From contig JABJOX010000037.1 in NCBI GenBank assembly GCA_018664115.1, positions 1 to 47,774 on the forward strand: DNA of 47,774 nt, written 5' to 3'. This DNA comes from Candidatus Woesearchaeota archaeon. Its GTDB lineage: Archaea > Nanobdellota > Nanobdellia > Woesearchaeales > GW2011-AR9. The notes beneath the pieces were generated by a model that ran no database searches, was not told the DNA's origin, and saw only the letters and a program-made list of their open reading frames with translations. The position numbers were made by a program, and so were the translations under genes. Below are positions 16,782-25,676 of this stretch, in pieces (position 1 is the first letter of the stretch; every line of letters begins with the position of its first letter).

Positions 16782-17705
16782 ATGCTCACAGAAATATCCC
16801 AAGAAATTAAAGCAATGTTAAATCAATTCTCCGCAGAAGATAACATCATCTTCAACAACAAAATAATCAGAATAAATAAAGAAAACTTTCAAGAAATCAC
16901 CGCAAATGAAAATAAAACCATCGCTTTCATCGATGGCGGGCAAGCAGAAATTATCTCTACTGGAAATTTCTGTCTCAGTTTCATCAGAATAGCGGCAGTA
17001 TTCTTCAACAACAATAAAAAAATCAACCAAATTAAAAAAGAATTTTACTTGTTCACTAAAGCCAAATATCTAAACAACGATTTATATTACGAATCCAAAA
17101 TATTTGGAGATAAATCAATCAATGAAGAAGATCTTTTAATCTCATCTAATGATTCCAGTATAAAAACAGGTTCAGAACGAGCACCAATTTCTAAAATAAC
17201 CAATATGGCCAGAAGATTTGCTGAACTGAGTTTAGCAAAAGAAATCCAAGCAGACCACATCATATTAGATGGAACTTTAGAACCAACTTTCAAAAATGAA
17301 GAAAAATATATCCCTGATAACGTTTCAGCACTAGCAAAATCGTCTTCTTTATTCACAACTTCTGGAAATTCGCCAGTTATTCTGTTAAACAAAATAGGAT
17401 TATCTAATTGTTGGTCATACTTTTTAGAAAATAAAACTTATTTTGTAAAATTAAATTCAAAAGCAAAACATGTTCTCCGTTTCGAAGGGAATAAAGAAGT
17501 TCTTCCCCACCTAATTCATAATTCTAATGATGCTTTGTTTTTAGGATACCCGTACGGCTTAATCTTTGTAGATCAAATTGCCAGAGTTTCTAATTCCGAA
17601 AAGAATTCTTTAAAAATGAATTTCTTGTTAAGAAAAGATAACCAAGAAATTGCTGAATATTTATCTACGAGTAATGCCCATGAGATATTAGATAATATTT
17701 CTTGA
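16782..17705 (+). CDS. nurA: NurA-domain nuclease
   Basis: TIAFIDGGQAEI ... HIILDGTLEP ... FLGYPYGLIFVDQIARVSNSEK. Confidence 0.75.
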   Translation: MLTEISQEIKAMLNQFSAEDNIIFNNKIIRINKENFQEITANENKTIAFIDGGQAEIISTGNFCLSFIRIAAVFFNNNKKINQIKKEFYLFTKAKYLNNDLYYESKIFGDKSINEEDLLISSNDSSIKTGSERAPISKITNMARRFAELSLAKEIQADHIILDGTLEPTFKNEEKYIPDNVSALAKSSSLFTTSGNSPVILLNKIGLSNCWSYFLENKTYFVKLNSKAKHVLRFEGNKEVLPHLIHNSNDALFLGYPYGLIFVDQIARVSNSEKNSLKMNFLLRKDNQEIAEYLSTSNAHEILDNIS

Positions 17706-17801
17706 TTATACTACTGCAACATCATAAAGTTTATAAGAGAATAGCTGAAAGCTTATCTAATAAATAAAAAAATATTAAAATTAAAAAAAAGGTGATGTAA
17801 A

Positions 17802-18575
17802 ATGAGAAGTATTTGTGTTATTAATCATAAGGGAGGAGTAGGAAAAACTACTACTGCCGTAAATCTAGCATCTGGGTTATCCAGAAATGATAAAAATGTT
17901 TTGTTAATAGACTTAGATCCGCAAAGTAATATCAGCATTTCATTAAAAGTAGATGCCCCTTACAATTTGTACGATTCTTTATTGGGAAATATTCCTTTGA
18001 AAAGATGTATTTTTAATTTAGGTAAAAACCTTGATGTCTTAACTTCTAAAGAAACTTTAGTAAAAGCAGAATATCATCTTGCAAATAAAGTTGGAGCACA
18101 AATGCTATTAAGAGATCAGTTAAGAGAAATTGAAGGTTACGATTATATCATTGTCGATTGTCCACCATCATTAGGGTTGCTTAACCAAAACATTTTAGCT
18201 TTCTGTAAAGAAGCTTTTGTTCCAACTTCAACAGACTACCTAGGTTTTGATGCTTTGAAAAAAATGAAATTGATTGTAGAAAAAATAAATTCTAACTATA
18301 ACCATGATATTAAAATAACTAAAGTGATTCCAACTTTGTTTGATAAAAGAACAAAAATTTGTAAAAATACTCTTGCAGAAATGGAAAACACTTTTAATGG
18401 CGTTGTCTCAAACCCGATTAGAGTAAATTCTAAACTAAAAGAAGCACCAATGTACGGAAAATCAATCTTTAGTTATGCAAAATCAAGTAATGGCGCAAAA
18501 GATTACGGTAAATTGGTAGAGAACGTTTTAGCAATGGGTTCAATTCGAGTTACTGAAGAAACTATTGCTGGTTAG
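17802..18575 (+). CDS. parA: ParA/Soj-family ATPase
   Basis: NHKGGVGKTTTAVNLASGL deviant Walker A, LLIDLDPQSN, DYIIVDCPPSLGLL. Confidence 0.93.
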   Translation: MRSICVINHKGGVGKTTTAVNLASGLSRNDKNVLLIDLDPQSNISISLKVDAPYNLYDSLLGNIPLKRCIFNLGKNLDVLTSKETLVKAEYHLANKVGAQMLLRDQLREIEGYDYIIVDCPPSLGLLNQNILAFCKEAFVPTSTDYLGFDALKKMKLIVEKINSNYNHDIKITKVIPTLFDKRTKICKNTLAEMENTFNGVVSNPIRVNSKLKEAPMYGKSIFSYAKSSNGAKDYGKLVENVLAMGSIRVTEETIAG

Positions 18576-18597
18576 TTTTTTATTTTTTTCTTTTTCT

Positions 18598-19314
18598 TTA
18601 TTTCTTCAAATAACTCTTCCTTTTCCCTTCTTCCAACCTTTCAATAGAATATCTTAACATCGTCCGTGGCATTTCAGCATAATGTTTATCCAAGAATTCT
18701 TCCAAAACTTTCTCATCCCTCTTTCCAATCTCCCGTAACATCCAACCTACTGCTTTGTGAATCAAATCATGTTTATCTTTAAGTAAAATCTCAGAAATTG
18801 CTAAAGAATCTTTGAAATCACCTAAACGAATAAACGCAAAGGTTGCTAATACCGCAATTCTTCGTTCCCATAAGTCTGAAGATTTAACTAATTTATACAA
18901 AACCGAACGATCATGATCAACTAAATACGCACCAACTGTTTTTGGAACGGTTACATCTACTAAATCCCAATTGTTGATATATTTGGTATTTTTCAAAAAG
19001 AATTCATAAATCTTCTTCCTTTCCATATCTTTCTCATACTTGTAAACAAGCATTACTAAAGCACACATTCGGAATTCGTGATATTTACTCTTAACTAGTT
19101 CTTGAACATCAACCAAACTTACTTCTTTAAAATATTTCTTAGCAACAACTCTTAATTCAGGCATAGTTAATCCTAAAAAGACATCTCCTTCTCCATACTG
19201 TCCTGGACCAGTCTTAAAGAATCGCTGAGAATGTTTAGCTCTAACTGGATCAGATAAACCAAATAAATCTTTTTTAATTTCAGATAACACATTAATACAA
19301 ATATTTAAAAGCAT
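18598..19314 (-). CDS. DNA alkylation repair enzyme (AlkD-like HEAT repeats)
   Basis: HSQRFFKTGPGQYGEGDVFLGLTMPELRVVAKKYFKE...NNWDLVDVTVPKTVGAYL...RRIAVLATFAFIR. Confidence 0.9.
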   Translation of the reverse strand: MLLNICINVLSEIKKDLFGLSDPVRAKHSQRFFKTGPGQYGEGDVFLGLTMPELRVVAKKYFKEVSLVDVQELVKSKYHEFRMCALVMLVYKYEKDMERKKIYEFFLKNTKYINNWDLVDVTVPKTVGAYLVDHDRSVLYKLVKSSDLWERRIAVLATFAFIRLGDFKDSLAISEILLKDKHDLIHKAVGWMLREIGKRDEKVLEEFLDKHYAEMPRTMLRYSIERLEEGKRKSYLKK

Positions 19315-19334
19315 AAAAACATTTCCTTTTCATT

Positions 19335-19901
19335 GTGTCTTTCCCAGATTTCCTAAAAAAAGAACGTTTAATTTGGCATAAAAGATTTATCCCCAGCCTT
19401 ATTGCAGGTATGGCAGTAGCAATTATAACATTTTTCTTTGAGATGACTGCATCAAATATAGTTATGTTTGCTTCTTTAGGAGCATCAGCAGCAATCTTAA
19501 CTCATAAACAAATTCATAAATTAACTATTTTAAGAACAGTAATCATATCTTACTTAATCTCTTTAATTATAAGCGGCTTTATACTATACTTGGTCCACCA
19601 TTATTCTTTATCTTTTCCTATTGTGGCTTTAATCGCAGTTACTTTAGCAACATTGACAATGTACTTAGCAAATGTCTTCCATCCACCAGCAATCTCTGCA
19701 GCCTTAGCTTTCGTTCTTTTAGATGGCGGTTTTTGGGAAACTGTTATAATTTTCTTTTCAGTAATCATATTATTAATTATTATCAAAATACTTACTTATG
19801 CTTTCTATTACGAAAATTTAGAAATGGATAAGTTCATGCAGGAATTTAAAAAGATAGAAAAGATAGAAAAAAAGAAGTTGAAAAAAATGTTTAAAGATTA
19901 A
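19335..19901 (+). CDS. HPP-family membrane protein (GTG start)
   Basis: FASLGASAAIL...ANVFHPPAISAALAFVLLDGG. Confidence 0.85.
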   Translation: MSFPDFLKKERLIWHKRFIPSLIAGMAVAIITFFFEMTASNIVMFASLGASAAILTHKQIHKLTILRTVIISYLISLIISGFILYLVHHYSLSFPIVALIAVTLATLTMYLANVFHPPAISAALAFVLLDGGFWETVIIFFSVIILLIIIKILTYAFYYENLEMDKFMQEFKKIEKIEKKKLKKMFKD

Positions 19902-19919
19902 TTCTAAGTTTATAATTAT

Positions 19920-20354
19920 TCAAACCTGATACTGATCCAAGTATTCTTCCATTTTCCGAAGTAAACTATAATCTACCGGTTCTTTTTTATCAATAACTTT
20001 TGTAGAAACAATCACAGACAAATCAGAAGAAGTACCATTCTTTTGTGTTAATCTTCTTTTTGCACCAACAGAAATACCAACCCTCAAATTCCCCACATTG
20101 GAACTCAGTTGACTAACATCATAACCTAACAACCCACCCGCTCTATTATTTAAAGTAGACAATTGGTCATGACCAGAACTAAGCTCATTAGAATCTTCTT
20201 CTTCGCAAATCATAACAAGAAAATCTTTTCCCACTCTAAGTTTCTCAGTTCCAGCTTGATAAACATCAGAAAAACCAATTTCTCTTTCAATTTTAACCAC
20301 TTCTGAAGTTTTCTGATCAATAGTTTCGTCTTTATTAAAATAAGTAATTGCCAT
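19920..20354 (-). CDS. Hypothetical protein
   Basis: 144-aa ORF with TATA-like upstream region. Confidence 0.6.
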   Translation of the reverse strand: MAITYFNKDETIDQKTSEVVKIEREIGFSDVYQAGTEKLRVGKDFLVMICEEEDSNELSSGHDQLSTLNNRAGGLLGYDVSQLSSNVGNLRVGISVGAKRRLTQKNGTSSDLSVIVSTKVIDKKEPVDYSLLRKMEEYLDQYQV

Positions 20355-20438
20355 ATTTAACTTATATTTAATCTAAATTTATAAAGATTTAGCTGTTGGC
20401 TAATATATACTAAACAAAAAAATTAAAAAAAAAAAGAA

Positions 20439-20502
20439 ATCTTGCCCAAAAAAAGAATATCCTTACGGGGGTGGTGTAAGAGAATTGATTATAGGGCAAG
20501 AT
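20439..20502. other. Structured element 3' of ftsZ
   Basis: ATCTTGCCC(20439-20447)/GGGCAAGAT(20494-20502), inner CTTAC(20462-20466)/GTAAG(20476-20480); on the minus strand followed by a T-rich run. Confidence 0.5.
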
Positions 20503-20519
20503 GTATGAATGGAATAGGA

Positions 20520-20538
20520 CATGCAAACACTTTGCATG
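20520..20538. terminator. Perfect hairpin downstream of ftsZ
   Basis: CATGCAAA-CAC-TTTGCATG, 8-bp perfect stem. Confidence 0.4.
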
Positions 20539-20586
20539 CCAACAACTACACACCTCTTTTTCCCTGACCTAAGCCAGAAAGATTCC

Positions 20587-21651
20587 CTAAACTAACTCGA
20601 TCCCTAACTCATTGCTAAGTGTCTCAGCTCTTTTCTCAGCTCTCTTATGATCCACTTTGCCTAAAATCCAAGGACTATTAACACCTGTGATAATTGTCAT
20701 CACAGTAAGCTTACCTTTCATGGCTTCATCTACTCTTGCTCCCCAGATAACATTAGCATCGTCATCTAAAGATTCAGTTACAAGCTCTCCAATCTTACTA
20801 ACATCGTCCAAAGTCATATCTGGACCACCAGTTACATGAATCAAAGCTCCTGTAGCACCTTCATAGCTGATATCCAAAAGAGGATTGCTCAAAGCACCTT
20901 TTACAGCTTCTTCAACTCTGTTGTTAGTATCTGAACTTCCAACACCAATCGCAGCTACGCCACCATTGCTCATGATTGCTTTAACATCTGCATAATCCAG
21001 ATTTACCAATGAAGGTACAGCAATAGTTTCAACAATTCCTTTAATCATCGTTGCAATTAATTCATTAGCAACTGAAAATGCTTGTTGAATTGGTAAGTTA
21101 CCAGCAATTTGAACTAATCTATTGTTATCAATAACAATTACAGTATCACAAACTTGTCTTAACTGTTGTAAACCAAACTCTGCTTTGTCACATCTTGCTC
21201 TTTCAATGTTGAAAGGCATAGTTACAGTTCCGATTACAATTGCACCTGTATCTTTAGCTACTTGAGCCACTACAGGACTAGCACCAGTTCCAGTTCCGCC
21301 ACCCATTCCAGCGCAAACAAAAACCATATCAGAACTTTTCAAAGTTTCTTTAACTTCAATTAAAGATTCCTGAGCTGCTTCTGCTCCTCTACTTGGAAAT
21401 CCTCCACATCCTAATCCTCGAGTACAATCTTTTCCAATTAAGAACTTACGATCAGCACCAGTAATACCTAAGTGTTGATGATCAGTATTAGTAGCAATAA
21501 TCTCTGCTCCTTTTATTCCCTTCTTGTATAGCCAGCCAACCATATTGTTACCAGCTCCACCAACGCCAATCACCTTAATGTTAGCTTGGTTCATACTTTC
21601 AAAATCTTGCTCTGGTGCATTGTTCAGAGCGTTCTCCACGATAAAATCCAT
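20587..21651 (-). CDS. ftsZ: Cell division protein FtsZ
   Basis: VIGVGGAGNNMVGWLY, FVCAGMGGGTGTGASPVVAQVAK tubulin signature, NLDYADVKAIMSNGGVAAIGVG. Confidence 0.97.
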   Translation of the reverse strand: MDFIVENALNNAPEQDFESMNQANIKVIGVGGAGNNMVGWLYKKGIKGAEIIATNTDHQHLGITGADRKFLIGKDCTRGLGCGGFPSRGAEAAQESLIEVKETLKSSDMVFVCAGMGGGTGTGASPVVAQVAKDTGAIVIGTVTMPFNIERARCDKAEFGLQQLRQVCDTVIVIDNNRLVQIAGNLPIQQAFSVANELIATMIKGIVETIAVPSLVNLDYADVKAIMSNGGVAAIGVGSSDTNNRVEEAVKGALSNPLLDISYEGATGALIHVTGGPDMTLDDVSKIGELVTESLDDDANVIWGARVDEAMKGKLTVMTIITGVNSPWILGKVDHKRAEKRAETLSNELGIELV

Positions 21652-21953
21652 TTTTACACCACCTCAATTCTATTTTCCACCCTCAAGTGTGTTTTTTTTT
21701 GGAATATGTATACTCCAGCACACAAAAGATTATAAATGAGTTATGCTTTTCTAACCCTAGAATTAACCAAATTCAAACCAATACCAAAACCCAATTTAAA
21801 CTAACAGAATTAACTTACGTTATTTTTGTAAACCTTTTTTTCAGAGGTAACCAGCCTCCAAAACACCCAAACCTATTTTTTAGAAAAGTATACTAGCTAT
21901 ATAAAGCTTTCTATTCTCCAGAATTTAAATAAATAATTGCATTTAACACAGAA

Positions 21954-22613
21954 TTATTCAACTTTTTTCTTAACTTTATCGACGACAGATTGAGCTGCTT
22001 TTTGTACAGAAAGTTTAGCAGCTTTTGCTTTTCTAGCCAAAATTGTAGCAGTGTCATTATAGTATTTTGCCGGATCTCTCAACCTTAATCTCCAAGAACC
22101 AAAGAAAACTAAATTCTCTAAAGGATATTTAGGGGGCTTAGGAGGAATTTCTTTAGGGTAACCTATAGCAATAATAGCTTGTGGTCTAACTTCTTCAGGA
22201 ATTTTAAATATAGCTTTGATAGCTTCTTCATCAAAACCTCCAATCCAACGTGTTCCTAAGCCTAAAGACTGTGCTTCTAATAACATATTTTGAATGGCAG
22301 CTGCACAATTTTGAGGTGAATAAAGTCTTTCTCCTCTTAAACCATAATATCTTTCGGCTTTCTCTGGTAAAGCACAAACTACGATTAAAACACCAGCCTG
22401 AACAATTTCATATTGATCATAAGCTGCTTCTGCAACAACTTGCTTCTGTCCCGGTTCATTTACGACTATAAACTTCCAATTTTGTACATTTCCAGAACTA
22501 GGAGCATGTCTAGCAGCATCAATAATCTTAGCAACTTTTTCCCAAGAAACAAATTTAGGTAAAAATTGTTTAATATTTCTTCTTGCTTTAATTAAATCTA
22601 ATATATCCGCCAT
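21954..22613 (-). CDS. Nitroreductase-family protein (start likely MADILDLIK)
   Basis: IKARRNIKQFLPKFVSWEKVAKIIDAARHAPSSGNVQNWKFIVV; AIQNMLLEAQSLGLGTRWIGGF. Confidence 0.88.
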   Translation of the reverse strand: MADILDLIKARRNIKQFLPKFVSWEKVAKIIDAARHAPSSGNVQNWKFIVVNEPGQKQVVAEAAYDQYEIVQAGVLIVVCALPEKAERYYGLRGERLYSPQNCAAAIQNMLLEAQSLGLGTRWIGGFDEEAIKAIFKIPEEVRPQAIIAIGYPKEIPPKPPKYPLENLVFFGSWRLRLRDPAKYYNDTATILARKAKAAKLSVQKAAQSVVDKVKKKVE

Positions 22614-22689
22614 CTTTTTAATTAGTAATAATTCAAAGGTATTTATATTTAACGTTTTTAAAAAAACCAATTTACCTCTATATTCGGAG

Positions 22690-22705
22690 TTTCCAAAAAT
22701 GGAAA
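22690..22705. promoter_or_regulatory. Candidate operator between nitroreductase and wHTH regulator
   Basis: TTTCCAAAAATGGAAA inverted repeat, plus an extra TTTCC half at 22709-22713. Confidence 0.5.
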
Positions 22706-22756
22706 GAGTTTCCAAAAAAGAAAAGTATATAAATTAAAAGATTTTTATAAAGTTCA

Positions 22757-23281
22757 ATGACAATTAAAAAAGAGGCATTATCAAATCTTATTGATAATAA
22801 AAAAGCAGCAATCCTAAAACTATTAATTAATTCTACAGATGAACTTTACCTTAAAGAGATCTCAGATAAATCTCAAGTCCCCCTAGCATCAACATTTAGA
22901 ATTTTACAAGAATTAGTTAGCCAAGAAATCCTAGAAAGGAAAGAATGGAAAAACTCCAAAACATACAAATGTAAAGAAAATGACAAAATGATTTTCCTCA
23001 GAGATTTGTTTTATGAAGAATTTGATGGTTTAGGAGAATTTGTAAAGAGCGTTAGAAGTTTTGAAGAAATACAAGAAATAATTTTACATGGCACTAAAAA
23101 GAAAAGTAAAGCCAATGTGTTATTGATTGGCAATGATATCAATGCAGACAAAATAGATCAAGTCTGTAACGAAATCAAAGAAAAGGGTTTTGAGATTACA
23201 TTCATGCCATTAACTAAAGAACAATATAACCAAATGGCCAAGATGGGACTATATTCTGGTGAAAAAATAATATTAAAATAA
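22757..23281 (+). CDS. Winged-helix transcriptional regulator with C-terminal nucleotidyltransferase-like region
   Basis: LKEISDKSQVPLASTFRILQELVSQEILERKE wHTH. Confidence 0.75.
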   Translation: MTIKKEALSNLIDNKKAAILKLLINSTDELYLKEISDKSQVPLASTFRILQELVSQEILERKEWKNSKTYKCKENDKMIFLRDLFYEEFDGLGEFVKSVRSFEEIQEIILHGTKKKSKANVLLIGNDINADKIDQVCNEIKEKGFEITFMPLTKEQYNQMAKMGLYSGEKIILK

Positions 23282-23307
23282 AAATAGAAAAAATTAAAGA
23301 AAAAAAA

Positions 23308-24273
23308 TTAACCTTGTAAATTAAAACCTTTTGTATAAGTTGTCATTAATTTACCATTAGCATCATATAACACAGCGGTTACAATCACATCAGATAAATC
23401 TCCAATCTCAGTCTTACTATAAGAAAAACCACCTGTAACTGCTGCAACTGAACTTACCGCAGTTTTTGATTTAACGGTTCTTGAACTTGGCGCTAATGGA
23501 GCTTTCTTCATACTACCCTCTTCCGGATAACCCTCAACCATGATGGTGATATATTCAGGCTTAATAGTTCCACCTTCATTATTCTTAATAGTATATTTCA
23601 ACTTAATAATCTTACCCCAAGTTTCTTTCCAATCAAATTGAACATCATTAATCGCTAAAGCAACACTGTTATAAGTAGTGATTATCTCTTCTTCTTCAGT
23701 AGATTCTTCAACTACTTCTTCGGCTTCCTCAACAGGAATTTCCTCAACTTCTTCTTCCACAGGAACTTCTTCAGCACTTTCTTCTTCAACAACATCTTCA
23801 GAATCAGTTTCTACAACAGCAGCACCAGTAAGACTCTCAGATTCACCATCAGCGAATAAACTAGTAAAAAAACCAGAAACAGATGAAACAAACGAACTAT
23901 CACCAGTTACCCCCTCAGTTGCAACTTCATAAGTCTCAACACTAGAACCACCAGTCAACCTACCTGCAAAAAAAACCATAATAATTAATAATGCGATTAA
24001 TCCCCACTTCATTGCTTTATGTGGGTCTAAAGTAAAGTTAATAGTAACCTCTCTCTTTTTAGCTTTAGGTTTACTTTCAACTTCTTCATATTCTTCTACC
24101 ATTTCTTCGTTATCATCTAACGAAACATTTCCAAAATCATTTTTTGGTTTTTTCTTAAATAATTCATTATCTGGACTTCTCTTTACCATTTTCTTTTTCT
24201 TTCCTCCTTTTTGTTTCAGCGTTTCCCATGCGGGATGTAATTCTTCTTCCATTTTAAAGTATAAATAAAACAA
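23308..24273 (-). CDS. Single-pass membrane protein with acidic low-complexity linker
   Basis: Basic N-term, TM GLIALLIIMVFFAG, SLTGAAVVE motif, E-rich linker, Ig-like C-terminal region. Confidence 0.7.
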   Translation of the reverse strand: MFYLYFKMEEELHPAWETLKQKGGKKKKMVKRSPDNELFKKKPKNDFGNVSLDDNEEMVEEYEEVESKPKAKKREVTINFTLDPHKAMKWGLIALLIIMVFFAGRLTGGSSVETYEVATEGVTGDSSFVSSVSGFFTSLFADGESESLTGAAVVETDSEDVVEEESAEEVPVEEEVEEIPVEEAEEVVEESTEEEEIITTYNSVALAINDVQFDWKETWGKIIKLKYTIKNNEGGTIKPEYITIMVEGYPEEGSMKKAPLAPSSRTVKSKTAVSSVAAVTGGFSYSKTEIGDLSDVIVTAVLYDANGKLMTTYTKGFNLQG

Positions 24274-24451
24274 TTGAAACCAATATTAAAACAAATCCTC
24301 CACCAATAATTCCAAACGAGATTTGTTCACCCAAAGTTAAATTCTTAAAATTTTTTAATTTGTTAACAATAAAATTAAAGAAATTATTAATCTTAACACC
24401 TACCTCGTTCAATTTTTGATTTAATTGCGTTTGCAACTCTTGAAAATTCAT
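24254..24451 (-). CDS. Small membrane protein
   Basis: 65 aa; amphipathic N-term and GIIGGGFVLILVSIVLFIL C-terminal TM. Confidence 0.6.
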   Translation of the reverse strand: MNFQELQTQLNQKLNEVGVKINNFFNFIVNKLKNFKNLTLGEQISFGIIGGGFVLILVSIVLFIL

Positions 24452-24499
24452 TCTAAGAAATAAGAAAATAAAAGGAATATAAAAAGGTTGTTATTTTAC

Positions 24500-24937
24500 T
24501 TACTCTGTTTTAGGTGTTTCTGCTTTCTCTTCAGCATTTTCTGCAGGAGCAGCTTCTTCACCTAACGATTTAGAACCTTCCTTAAGAACTCTTAAATTAA
24601 CTTGCCGAATAATTTTAGTAACTCTTTCACCACAAACAGTTTTATTTTTAATAATTCCGCCTTGTTTATTCTTGTTTCGATCTTTTCCAGAAAAGCCTAC
24701 GCCTTTTCCTTTAATAGAAATCATTTTTCTTGGTGATTGAATACCTTTTCTCATTGGAAAGCCACATTTATCAGATCCTCCAGTTATTTCAAATTCATAA
24801 CCGTTAAATCCTAAAACATCTCCAGAAATTTTTTCACCAATTAATTTTTTTAGAAGGTTATCTGATTCAGGACTTTTAACTTCTTTTTGATAAGTTTTAC
24901 CTGATTTTGTTCCAATTACACATTTAAAGTCTACCAT
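24500..24937 (-). CDS. rps6e: Ribosomal protein S6e
   Basis: EITGGSDKCGFPMRKGIQSPRKMISIKGKGVGF...KNKTVCGERVTKIIRQVNLRV. Confidence 0.96.
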   Translation of the reverse strand: MVDFKCVIGTKSGKTYQKEVKSPESDNLLKKLIGEKISGDVLGFNGYEFEITGGSDKCGFPMRKGIQSPRKMISIKGKGVGFSGKDRNKNKQGGIIKNKTVCGERVTKIIRQVNLRVLKEGSKSLGEEAAPAENAEEKAETPKTE

Positions 24938-24953
24938 TTTATTTATTCTCCCC

Positions 24954-24997
24954 GAGACTCAAGAACTTATCAGTTCACGCCCAATTAGGGTTATCTC
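24954..24997 (-). promoter_or_regulatory. Structured leader of rps6e
   Basis: GAGA(24954-24957)/TCTC(24994-24997) closing GAACT(24963-24967)/AGTTC(24972-24976) and CCC(24980-24982)/GGG(24988-24990). Confidence 0.4.
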
Positions 24998-25088
24998 AGC
25001 TTGTTTTATGTATATTTACTGTCTGTTTTTATAAAGATTTGGGTTAGAATCAATAAATATATAACTTAACTTAAAAAAACAAGCAACC

Positions 25089-25409
25089 ATGTTAGAATAT
25101 CGTACTACCCATATCGGAAGTTATCGATCGGGAAGTGTATTAAGTGTAATCCGAGAAAAAGATAATCCTGTAGCAATTGCCACAATTAGAAGTAAAACTA
25201 CTGCTAAATATAGGAATGTAAATATTATTTGGAGAACTGGAGAAATTGTTTACCACAGTAAAATATTAAAGGAAAATAAAGTTCAATCTTCAAATGAACC
25301 CTGGATTAACTTTGAAGATGAGCTAAGTTATAGTAATAATAAATCAGGTCACCCTTTAGAACATCAAGAAATAATTGATAAAGTTTTAGAAGTGCTTAAA
25401 GGAAATTAA
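25089..25409 (+). CDS. Hypothetical protein
   Basis: 106-aa ORF. Confidence 0.55.
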   Translation: MLEYRTTHIGSYRSGSVLSVIREKDNPVAIATIRSKTTAKYRNVNIIWRTGEIVYHSKILKENKVQSSNEPWINFEDELSYSNNKSGHPLEHQEIIDKVLEVLKGN

Positions 25410-25588
25410 CTTTGTTCTAATTGATTCAATTCATCACTTAATGCAGAATGTTCTGTTCTTAATGCTTCTAAAGTTTTCTGTTTAAACTGATTAATCTGGT
25501 TTCTACTTGAATCCCACTCTAACGGTTTTATTTTCCGATCTAAGTTAAAGAGCAGTTCCTGTAATTCAGATATTCTTTCTTTAGACAT
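25406..25588 (-). CDS. Small coiled-coil hypothetical protein
   Basis: 60 aa, heptad-like, convergent with upstream gene. Confidence 0.45.
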   Translation of the reverse strand: MSKERISELQELLFNLDRKIKPLEWDSSRNQINQFKQKTLEALRTEHSALSDELNQLEQS

Positions 25589-25676
25589 AAATAAGAGGTG
25601 AGACGTTGAATTATATAAATGTTAGGTAAGAATAAGAGAGATTTGTATTATGGGACTCTAAATTTTCAGATTAACC

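Noticed and set aside
20439-20502. H/ACA guide RNA
   Set aside because: Stem and internal loops look suggestive, but no ACA box follows the basal stem on either strand.
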